A stretch of 57,856 nt of DNA from an uncultured bacterium (lineage in GTDB: Bacteria; Muiribacteriota; Ozemobacteria; Ozemobacterales; Ozemobacteraceae). The translations under genes and the position numbers were made by a program. Within the stretch, counting starts at the first letter, position 1. Each line of letters opens with the position of its first letter. The stretch is taken from the NCBI GenBank assembly GCA_900317935.1, contig ONIU01000030.1:1-57856 (forward strand). The letters run 5' to 3'. The notes beneath the pieces were generated by a model, which worked only from the letters and a program-made list of their open reading frames with translations, did no database searches and was not told where the DNA came from. Below are positions 50,007-57,856 of this stretch, piece by piece.

Positions 50007-52895
50007 ATGCATAAAAGCAGTTATATAAAAGCTTTACCATCATATTTACTGCTAATATTATTGCCCTGTATTTTTGGGCTTTTTTTATATTTCTTAATTA
50101 TAAATATTGATAAAAAGCATGAAATAGAAGCAATAAAATCACAATTATCAGAAAGAGCAACAGAATTTATTGCTAAGTCTTCTCCCGTAGACTATTTTTA
50201 CCCCTATTTCAATAAACTAACAGATGAACTGCAGCCTTTTATAGAAAACAAAGCAGGGAAAAATGGCTCTTTTATGACAAATGCTGATGTTAGCAAATTG
50301 ATAAATGATTACCGTCTGAAACTAGGAGAAAACATCAGATGTGCCATATTTGACGAAAATATTAATTTAAGAAATCCTCAAGACTTACTTCCTCATGAAC
50401 AAAGATTTTTCACTTTTGCCTGGAAAGATATTCACGAATTTGAACCAGAAATGTATGAAAATTACAGGCAAGACAGAGATTCTATAATAGGCGTAGAATT
50501 CAATGTTGAACTCATGTTCGGGCAACCAGAAATATGTATACCAACTGTTAATTATGGGAAAACAGGTGTCTTCTTTTTTAAAAATGCTTCTAAAAACCTT
50601 AATGGGTTGATTATTTTTGTAGAGTATGCACTTACAAGCAACGAACTAGTACAAAGAAAAATAAAAGATTTTGCAACAGAACGTCAGCCTATAATACTTT
50701 ACGACAAAAAAAAGCAACAAAGAACAACTTCCACACTGAATCACAAAGAAATCCCTTTCGAAAAAACCAATACAGAAGAATTTCTAAACGGCTTCATAGA
50801 CAGCAATGTTGTATGGAAAGGCTTTGACTATGGTGATTATAAGCTTTTATTAGGCCAAACAATAGAACATTCTGATAAATATATAAATAAATTTATAGCA
50901 TCTATAATAATAACCATATTTATATTGCTATTAGCCTCTAGATTTTATTTTAGAAATTTTTCAAATAACCAGGGTGTGTATATATCGATTAGATACAAGC
51001 TTATTTTTATATTCGCAATAGCAGTATATATGCCAGCAATCAGCCTTTGGGTGCTATCACACAACAGCCTTCACGACCATAGAACAGCCATTGAAAATAA
51101 AGTAAAAAAAGGCATGCTTGATATTTTGAATAAAGTAGATATTGATTTTAAAGCAAAAGAAGAAGAAGTTAACAACTGCTATACAAAATTAGACAATTAT
51201 TTAAAAAGTTTAAAAGGGAAAGAAATACCAAACAAGCAAGAATTCAAGAAAAAAGTAATAGAAATTACTGGTGACGAAAATTTAAGAAGAAACTGGGTTT
51301 TTAACTGGTTGGACATAAGAGCAGTAGATAAAACTCAAATCTATACAACTTCGGCAAATGACACAAATGATAGAGTAAAAGCAATTGCCAGAGTCATATC
51401 CATACTCTGCCTGGAAAAATATTGTCCAGAAAGATTAACACACGCAGGTATTAAACCAAGTCAGTCAGACATACTTGTAGGCAATTTATTAGAAAACCCT
51501 GCTGTAGGTTTTTCTACAATGTTGGAACGTCCAAGACAACTTATTCCATTGGATTTAGATAACGCAGGAGTATACTGGTGGTGGAATTACTATCCAGACA
51601 TAGACAATCCGGTAGCCTTTTGTATAGGTAATGCTATAGCCAGGAATGTAAATCTATCTTACTTTAATAGTTTACTGAAAAAAAGATACAACGTTGACAA
51701 TGTTGAAATGAGATTAATCTGCTTTCATTCTGAGACCCAGAGATTTATTCCGAAAGTATCATCTAGAAAGGAATTCTTAGACTTAATTAATGTATCAGAC
51801 ATTGATAAAACCGTTGAATCAACAATCATTAAATATAATAATCAAGACTATCTCTGCCTGTGCTTGCCAGGAAGCAGAATTAAACGTGGTTTTCTACTAG
51901 GTTTGTATCCTGTAATAGAAATAAATTACCAAATAGAAAAAGTTCGCTCAACCATTTATCTATTGATGATACTCCTTTTATTAACCTCTATTCTAACGGG
52001 TTCTTTGTTGGCAAAAACATTTATTACTCCGGTAAACGAACTTAATAGAGGCTTAGAAGCTTTAAGAAAACGTGAAACAGACAATATTGTAAAGATAGAA
52101 AATAAAGATGAACTAGGCAAACTGGGGACTGCTTTCAATCAAATGATGGGAGAAATCAAAGACATGCTTATGGCAGGTGCAGTCCAAAAATGCTTAATTC
52201 CAACAGGCAAGCAGAATATTGAGGGTTACGATTGTATAATTTACAATAAAATGGCGGCTGACGTTGGCGGAGACTATGCTGATTTATTTGAACTGCCTGA
52301 TAATAGAATGCTTATCGTTATTGGAGATGTTAACGGACATGGTGTATCATCATCGCTATTAGCGGCTATGGTAAAAGCCTCTGTTTTTATGTTTGCAAAT
52401 CAGAATGTTCCTATAGAAGAAATAGTTACTAATACCAGCCATATGATATGTGACCTTTTAAGCAATAAGAAAATAATGAAATTCTGTCTGATTACATTAG
52501 ATAAAATTACTGGGGAATTAGCTATTTGCAACGCCGGTCACCCTTTCCCATTAATCAGAGAAAAAGAGACAGGTAAAGTCAGAGTACCTACAAATATAAA
52601 TCTGCCTATTGGTATTTCTAAGAAAAGATCTAATTTTACCTATGAAAAGGTTGTTTTAAATCCTGAAGAGACACTTCTTCTTTATACTGACGGTTTCATA
52701 GATGCCAACAGTAACCAGACCGATGGCTTCGGTTATGATAATTTAAAGAATTTCTTCTCAAATATTCAAATAGACAGTGCAGAGGAAGTTGAGAAACAAT
52801 TAATTAATTTATACGAAACAAATCTTGGAAGCAAAGAATCAAACGACGATATTTCCTTCATTATTCTGAGACGCAAGCCTCTTCAAAACGATTAA
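50007..52895 (+). CDS. Membrane sensor SpoIIE-type PP2C phosphatase, 1
   Basis: 962 aa. An N-terminal helix (about 12-34), a long extracytoplasmic sensor, two helices near 297-350, a second sensor-like region, another helix near 648-672, a HAMP domain (TPVNELNRGLEALRKRE onward) and the PP2C-type catalytic domain from about 725. Metal-binding acids are kept: GGDYADL (753), IGDVNGHG (773), YTDGF (893) and NDDISF (near 945). Family members dephosphorylate STAS proteins. The gene ends inside the next, convergent gene: the last 57 bases overlap the end of the minus-strand phosphatase. It is 60 bases after recA. Confidence 0.9.
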   Translation: MHKSSYIKALPSYLLLILLPCIFGLFLYFLIINIDKKHEIEAIKSQLSERATEFIAKSSPVDYFYPYFNKLTDELQPFIENKAGKNGSFMTNADVSKLINDYRLKLGENIRCAIFDENINLRNPQDLLPHEQRFFTFAWKDIHEFEPEMYENYRQDRDSIIGVEFNVELMFGQPEICIPTVNYGKTGVFFFKNASKNLNGLIIFVEYALTSNELVQRKIKDFATERQPIILYDKKKQQRTTSTLNHKEIPFEKTNTEEFLNGFIDSNVVWKGFDYGDYKLLLGQTIEHSDKYINKFIASIIITIFILLLASRFYFRNFSNNQGVYISIRYKLIFIFAIAVYMPAISLWVLSHNSLHDHRTAIENKVKKGMLDILNKVDIDFKAKEEEVNNCYTKLDNYLKSLKGKEIPNKQEFKKKVIEITGDENLRRNWVFNWLDIRAVDKTQIYTTSANDTNDRVKAIARVISILCLEKYCPERLTHAGIKPSQSDILVGNLLENPAVGFSTMLERPRQLIPLDLDNAGVYWWWNYYPDIDNPVAFCIGNAIARNVNLSYFNSLLKKRYNVDNVEMRLICFHSETQRFIPKVSSRKEFLDLINVSDIDKTVESTIIKYNNQDYLCLCLPGSRIKRGFLLGLYPVIEINYQIEKVRSTIYLLMILLLLTSILTGSLLAKTFITPVNELNRGLEALRKRETDNIVKIENKDELGKLGTAFNQMMGEIKDMLMAGAVQKCLIPTGKQNIEGYDCIIYNKMAADVGGDYADLFELPDNRMLIVIGDVNGHGVSSSLLAAMVKASVFMFANQNVPIEEIVTNTSHMICDLLSNKKIMKFCLITLDKITGELAICNAGHPFPLIREKETGKVRVPTNINLPIGISKKRSNFTYEKVVLNPEETLLLYTDGFIDANSNQTDGFGYDNLKNFFSNIQIDSAEEVEKQLINLYETNLGSKESNDDISFIILRRKPLQND

Positions 52896-55718
52896 AGTAA
52901 CATCATCATCAGGTTCGGTCCCATCTTCCCATTTATCATAATTACTAAAAAGAGTTTTAATTATTGTTTCAGAATCATTTTTCGCTAGTTCTGACAGGCT
53001 GTTTTTAAATCTGTCATAACCATATTGTTCTATGGTTTTACCAGTTGATTCTATTATTCCATCGGTATAAAAAACGATGGTTTCTCCTTTTTCAAGAGTA
53101 TATTCTTCGGTATTTTTCTTTCTTATTTTTTTCTGAGAGCCAACAGGAAAACCTGTCATTTTCAACTCACTAATCTGCCCGTCTTCTGATATTTTCATAG
53201 GAAAATTATGACCGCAATCTAAGAAAACAGATTTTCCACTTGATAAATTAATAATAGTCGCGAATAGTGTAATCATCTTTTTTACAGGAGGTTTATTAAA
53301 ATAGGTATTTATAACAGAATTCAAATAACTAAATAGAGTTATTAAATCTCTAGTCTGCTTGAAACCATGATAAAGAACTGCTTTTGCAATTGCCATTATT
53401 AGAGCAGATGCAACCCCATGCCCAGAAACGTCACCTATAATAATACAAAGATTATCTTCATCAAGCAGTTTAATATCAAAATAATCTCCTCCTACAGCAG
53501 ATGCCATTCTGTTAGAAAAAGACAACTGATACCCATCCAACTTTGGAAGAGACTGAGGAAGCAAAGACTCCTGAATATACTTAGCCAGTTGCATTTCCTT
53601 AAGATCGCCAATCATTTTATTAAAGCTTTGGGCAAGGCCTCCAAATTCATCATTCTGCAAAGCTTCGATTCTGAAATCAGAATTTCTTTCTTTTATTGCT
53701 TTTACCCCATCTTCCAAACATTTTACAGGATAAAGGAAAGTGCTGGACAATTGATAACCTATAGCTAAGGCCACTATTATAAAGAAAATAATTAAAGAAG
53801 TTATTATTCTACGTAAAGTAACCAATCGTTTTTCTATTTTCTCATAAGGATAAAGTGCATAAAAAGAATAGCCTCTAATTCTAAAACTTTTTATAGCAAA
53901 TAAAAGATAAGGTTTTGAGTTTATAATAATCTGACTCTCTATTGGTTTTCCAATATAATTCAATCTTCTATTAACAGATTTCAATTCATTTTCTAACGAA
54001 TTGTCAGGAATCCATTCATCTTTATTATCATTGTGAATAAAAATTAAATAATTCTTTTCTTTTGGATTAGTTTTACATTTTATAAGACGTTTATAAAGAA
54101 GTTCATGCAAAACTTTTTCTTTCATACTCATCATAATAATAAACTCAGTTTTATTATTAAACGATGAAAAACACCAATAAAGATAAAACTCAAAAGGCCC
54201 CATCATAATATCCTGTACGGTATCCGGTCTTTCCCAAAAACCAGCTAATCCTGTCTCAGAACTATTCATTGCGTTTCTTAACCCAGGATCTATAGTTTCC
54301 ATAAGATTGGTGTTGTATTTTTTGTCAATACAAGCCTTTGCATAAGATTCACAAACCTGGCTTAAATTATCCAAAAGAACATAATTTGTAATATGTTTTA
54401 TACTTGAAGCATCAGAGGCTAAACGACGGTCTATTATGCCTAACTCATGTTTTGCGAGACTAGCAGTTATTTTGTTTCTAACTTTTTCATCTTTTTCGTA
54501 ATTTTGGAAATCACTGGCTAATTGTCTGAAATCATTCAAAAAATAATGACCAGATCGGCCAAATTCACTGTCAATGTTTAAAAGAATATCTCTGCTTTCG
54601 TTTCCAAATTCTGTAACAAGATTATCTCTCATATCACTTATATACTGATATCCCAAATAGGAGAACCCCATTACTGGGGTTATTACCGCAATAAGGAAAA
54701 GTGTTATAAGTTTAAATCTTATTGAGATATAAAAATCTTGTTTTTTAATAGCAATAAAATAAATGAAAACAGTAATTATCCCTATTATAAAAATCAGATA
54801 AACAAATAAACTATGGAATTTATCAAAATTTCTTTTACTACATTTTTCCCCGCCCAATATCCAGAAATCTTTAAGTTGTATTGCCCTCCAAAGAACATTG
54901 TCTACATCTATATAGCCTTCTGAAATATTGCTCATCATCACAGTTCTCAAAAAAATATTCTCATATATATCATTATATAAATCACTTTTTTTATTTAAAA
55001 AATGTATCTTTCCTAAGGAATCTTTTATAAAAACATCATTAAAAACCTTTGAATAACGATTAACAATCTGATTGACTCTGAATTCAAAAGGTGGAATATT
55101 CCAAAAAACTAGCATTATTCCTTTTTGGGGATTATTTTCTGAATTCATCCAATATATATACCCCTCTCTTGTATTCACAATAATAGGCATTAAAAGGTTG
55201 CGGCTTTCTAAAAAAGTGCCTAGTTTAAATTCCTTACCAACAAAACTTCTTAATTGCTTTTTATATTTAGTCGCACAGTTAACTCTTTCTGTATAATCGC
55301 TTTGTATGCTACCCCAAAGTTTAGAAGCTATAAATCTAGATTTCAAAGTAAACTCATTAGGAGTTATCAGTGAACCTTTTTCATCAAAAACATAAAAATC
55401 AAATTCAGATTGAATAAAACCGCGTAATTGTCGGTAATAATCCCATAATTTATCTTTGTTGTTATCATTTTGCTTAAAGGAAAACCATGCCCCTCTGGCT
55501 ATTTTCAGCAAAAAAGAATCTGGCTCAATTTCGCATTCAATATCTTTCAATGTGTTTTCAATTTTTGTAGAAAGACCTGCAATATGCTTGTTTTTCTCAA
55601 TAGTTATGATATTGTGACCAAGATAAAGAATAACAAGCAGAGGAAGAAGGACGAAAAGTCCTAAAGGAGCTGCATGTTTTAAGAATACAGAGAAATATTT
55701 ATTAAAGATTTGACCCAT
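52839..55718 (-). CDS. Membrane sensor SpoIIE-type PP2C phosphatase, 2
   Basis: About 959 aa from the ATG at 55718 (a GTG three codons upstream is the alternative). Same layout as its neighbour: N-terminal helix (about 15-38), sensor region, helices near 295-350, further sensor, helix, HAMP and PP2C domain with VGGDYFDIKLLD, IGDVSGHGVASALIMA, VFYTDGIIES and EPDDDVTLIVL. All metal-binding acids are present. Sequence is clearly diverged from phosphatases 1 and 3, so this is an older paralogue. Its 3' end overlaps that of phosphatase 1 by 57 bases on opposite strands, so both C-termini are encoded by the same DNA. No clear Shine-Dalgarno. Confidence 0.88.
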   Translation of the reverse strand: MGQIFNKYFSVFLKHAAPLGLFVLLPLLVILYLGHNIITIEKNKHIAGLSTKIENTLKDIECEIEPDSFLLKIARGAWFSFKQNDNNKDKLWDYYRQLRGFIQSEFDFYVFDEKGSLITPNEFTLKSRFIASKLWGSIQSDYTERVNCATKYKKQLRSFVGKEFKLGTFLESRNLLMPIIVNTREGYIYWMNSENNPQKGIMLVFWNIPPFEFRVNQIVNRYSKVFNDVFIKDSLGKIHFLNKKSDLYNDIYENIFLRTVMMSNISEGYIDVDNVLWRAIQLKDFWILGGEKCSKRNFDKFHSLFVYLIFIIGIITVFIYFIAIKKQDFYISIRFKLITLFLIAVITPVMGFSYLGYQYISDMRDNLVTEFGNESRDILLNIDSEFGRSGHYFLNDFRQLASDFQNYEKDEKVRNKITASLAKHELGIIDRRLASDASSIKHITNYVLLDNLSQVCESYAKACIDKKYNTNLMETIDPGLRNAMNSSETGLAGFWERPDTVQDIMMGPFEFYLYWCFSSFNNKTEFIIMMSMKEKVLHELLYKRLIKCKTNPKEKNYLIFIHNDNKDEWIPDNSLENELKSVNRRLNYIGKPIESQIIINSKPYLLFAIKSFRIRGYSFYALYPYEKIEKRLVTLRRIITSLIIFFIIVALAIGYQLSSTFLYPVKCLEDGVKAIKERNSDFRIEALQNDEFGGLAQSFNKMIGDLKEMQLAKYIQESLLPQSLPKLDGYQLSFSNRMASAVGGDYFDIKLLDEDNLCIIIGDVSGHGVASALIMAIAKAVLYHGFKQTRDLITLFSYLNSVINTYFNKPPVKKMITLFATIINLSSGKSVFLDCGHNFPMKISEDGQISELKMTGFPVGSQKKIRKKNTEEYTLEKGETIVFYTDGIIESTGKTIEQYGYDRFKNSLSELAKNDSETIIKTLFSNYDKWEDGTEPDDDVTLIVLKRLASQNNEGNIVV

Positions 55719-55841
55719 ACTAATCACAATTCAACGCTTTTATTTAGTATAATAACATTTGTTTTTTATTAATGGAACTCCTTAAATTAAGATGATTATT
55801 GATATATTGTTCAAAACAAAAGTATATGTTACAATTCTTAA

Positions 55842-57856
55842 ATGGAAAAAAGCAGTTATAAAAAAGCTTTACCGACTTATTTTTTACTGATAGTGTTCCC
55901 AATTGTATTTGGGGTATTTTTATATTATTTAACTTTAAATATAGACAAAAAGCACGAAATAGAAAACATAAAATCAAAACTATCGCAAAGGGCTACTGAT
56001 TTTATAGCTAAGTCTACTCCTGTAGACTATTATAAATTTCATTTTCAGCACTTAGCAGATAAGCTTTTTCCGTATATCGAAAATAATATTTCTGACAAAA
56101 GTCAAATAAAAACAAGTAAAGACGTTTCAAGAGCAATAATAGAAATGAAACGAAATCTAGGTTCAAACATACGCTGTGCTATCTTTAACCAAGATGCACA
56201 ACTTATGAATCCTAATGATTTAAAAGACTACGAAGCCAGGTTTTTTACTTTTGCCTGGGCGTCTATTCATTCATTAGGAGATCCTGGCTATAAAGAAAGA
56301 CGATATGACCAGGAAAAAATACTAGGCAGAGAATTTAATATAGATATAATGCGTAAAAAGCCGGAATACTGTATGCCAACATTCAGTTCAGGCAAACAGG
56401 GAGTTTTTTACTTCAAAAATGCAGACAGCAAAATAAACGGAATGATTGCCTTCGTAGAGCTTGATAAATCTAGTATAGATCTTGTTCAAGCAAGAATACA
56501 AGATTATTCATCTTATGAAAATCCAATAATATTGTATGATTTATCAAAAAAACAACGAAAAACTCCAACCATGGGACATCAAGAAATTCCTTTTGAAAAA
56601 ACAAATACAGAAGTATTTTTTGATGGTTTTGAACAAGATAATGTCGTTTGGAAAGGCTTTAATTCTGATGAATACAGGCTTCTTCTCGGACAGATTTTAA
56701 AAGAACCGCAAAAGTACAACAATCGATTTCTTACTGCTATTATAATAGCTTTAATATTACTGATTATAAGTTCTATATTCTTCTTTAAAAATATTTCTGA
56801 TAAAGAAGGTATTTATATATCAATTAGATATAAATTGATTTTCCTTTTTGCATTAGCTGTTTATATGCCAACTTTAAGTCTATGGGTTTTGTCTAATACA
56901 AGTTTAAATGACTATAGATTAGCTATTGAAAACAATATAAAAAAAGAAATGCAGGATATTCTAAATAATATTGATTTTGGTTTTTTAAAGACCAAGGAAG
57001 ATATAAAAAACAGTTTTTGGGAATTAGATTCATATTTTAAAAGTTTCAGCGGGAAAAAACCACCGACTTCTGATGAAGTTTACAGGAAATTAAAATCAAT
57101 CGTAGGTGTAAATAATCCTCTCAATAAAAGATTCAACTGGATGGATGTAAGAAACATCGACCAAACCCAGATTTATACGACATCAGGGACAGATAGCAAC
57201 GAAAGATTGGAAAAAATATGCCGTGTAATATCTATTCTCTGTTTAGAACGCTATTGTCCAGAACGCTTAACCTATGCGAAAGTTACACCAAACCAGTCAG
57301 ATATACTAGTGGGTAATATTTTTGAAAATCCTGTATCAGGGTTTTCTTCTGTTTTTGAACGTCCTCGACAATTAGTCTATCAAAATATAGATGGTGAAGA
57401 CGCTTATTGGTGGTGGAATTATTATGAAGATAAAAGTAATCCAGTAGGTTTTTTTATAGGTAATGCACATGCTAGATATGTTGTTATTGATTATTTCAAA
57501 ACACTACTAAAAAATAGGTATACCATTGATAATACTAATTTAAAAATAGTTAATATGCATTTTGGAACTCAAATGTTTGTTCCAGAAAATGCCGAAAAAA
57601 ATAAAGATTTGCTAGAATTGATAAATGTATCAAAAATTAATATGACAGTTGAATCATCAACTGTAAATTATAACAATTCCGAGTATCTCTGTTTATGTAT
57701 GCCTGGAAGTAATTTGAGAGATTGTTACAGTCTTTGCATGTATCCAATATCTGAAATAGATTATAGGATTGATAAAGTAAAGTCTGCAATATATACAGTA
57801 ATAATATTAATGCTTGTTATCTCTATTTTTACCGGTTTACTACTGGCCAAAAATTT
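55842..57856 (+). CDS. Membrane sensor SpoIIE-type phosphatase, 3 (cut by window end)
   Basis: An open frame from ATG 55842 runs to the last base (671 codons), so the gene is incomplete here. It is a close paralogue of phosphatase 1: MEKSSYKKALPTYFLLIVFP against MHKSSYIKALPSYLLLILLP, shared DKKHEIE and RATDFIAKS, and the same inner helix with YISIRYKLIFLFALAVYMP. The window ends within the helix that precedes the HAMP domain (FTGLLLAKN), so the PP2C domain should lie beyond. No Shine-Dalgarno is obvious. Divergent from phosphatase 2 across 120 bases. Confidence 0.88.
   Translation, partial: MEKSSYKKALPTYFLLIVFPIVFGVFLYYLTLNIDKKHEIENIKSKLSQRATDFIAKSTPVDYYKFHFQHLADKLFPYIENNISDKSQIKTSKDVSRAIIEMKRNLGSNIRCAIFNQDAQLMNPNDLKDYEARFFTFAWASIHSLGDPGYKERRYDQEKILGREFNIDIMRKKPEYCMPTFSSGKQGVFYFKNADSKINGMIAFVELDKSSIDLVQARIQDYSSYENPIILYDLSKKQRKTPTMGHQEIPFEKTNTEVFFDGFEQDNVVWKGFNSDEYRLLLGQILKEPQKYNNRFLTAIIIALILLIISSIFFFKNISDKEGIYISIRYKLIFLFALAVYMPTLSLWVLSNTSLNDYRLAIENNIKKEMQDILNNIDFGFLKTKEDIKNSFWELDSYFKSFSGKKPPTSDEVYRKLKSIVGVNNPLNKRFNWMDVRNIDQTQIYTTSGTDSNERLEKICRVISILCLERYCPERLTYAKVTPNQSDILVGNIFENPVSGFSSVFERPRQLVYQNIDGEDAYWWWNYYEDKSNPVGFFIGNAHARYVVIDYFKTLLKNRYTIDNTNLKIVNMHFGTQMFVPENAEKNKDLLELINVSKINMTVESSTVNYNNSEYLCLCMPGSNLRDCYSLCMYPISEIDYRIDKVKSAIYTVIILMLVISIFTGLLLAKN

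Noticed and set aside
1..57856. CRISPR array, prophage, insertion sequence or replication origin
   Set aside because: No regularly spaced 25-40 base repeats, no transposase, integrase or phage structural genes, and no DnaA-box cluster or dnaA/parAB genes were seen.

Overview
The window looks like a chromosomal segment of an AT-rich, anaerobic, double-membraned bacterium. Evidence for that: GC-poor DNA with the standard genetic code (TGA is used as a stop), a redox repressor Rex, the MEP-pathway enzyme IspG, a murein-recycling kinase AnmK, two sets of type IV pilin/type II secretion-like pseudopilin genes, giant surface lipoproteins, and large membrane-anchored SpoIIE-type phosphatases. The mix resembles what is known of Candidatus Riflebacteria-like or similar uncultured gut/rumen lineages, but that placement is inference from gene content only; a RecA or IspG phylogeny would settle it.

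Layout. 0.1-2.3 kb: def-fmt-rex operon (+). 2.7-6.3 kb: STAS protein, bifunctional RelA/SpoT and a family-4 uracil-DNA glycosylase (-), tightly packed. 6.4-17.4 kb: two convergent giant lipoproteins (1512 and 2133 aa) built of Ig-like domains with beta-propeller-like ends. 17.4-21.1 kb: three overlapping pseudopilin genes (-). 21.1-24.5 kb: small exported proteins, a tRNA-Arg(CCT) and a TPR protein. 24.6-30.6 kb: two more pseudopilins, ispG, a TolB-like propeller protein with an acidic tail and a protein with two amidotransferase-like folds. 30.7-37.2 kb: a minus-strand cluster of exported proteins with long Asp/Glu-rich tracts: two recently duplicated HExxHxxGxxD zinc proteases, a 'HVHKNAPH' domain protein and its frameshifted paralogue, and a two-domain protein broken by one missing A plus its single-domain relative. 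37.4-40.7 kb: sugar-type ABC permeases and an anchored binding protein without an ATPase. 41-42.4 kb: a clostripain-family protease. 42.5-43.5 kb: a DUF3791-DUF3990-like module, probably toxin-antitoxin. 43.9-48.5 kb: NrnA-type DHH phosphoesterase, two envelope proteins, AnmK. 48.8-57.9 kb: recA and three SpoIIE-type phosphatases, the last cut by the window end.

How the parts may work together. The secreted proteases, surface lipoproteins, pseudopilins and ABC importer suggest a surface-active polymer degrader. The three SpoIIE-like phosphatases have sensory N-termini and PP2C outputs; the STAS protein at 6 kb is the only candidate substrate in the window, so a partner-switching pathway is plausible but unproven.

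The most unusual non-coding signal is a set of ten short arrays of imperfect repeats, each with a strict or near-strict 7-base period but a different consensus in every array, and all lying between genes. Some share a flank, and one abuts a second, GC-rich composite palindrome that occurs in four copies at three loci.
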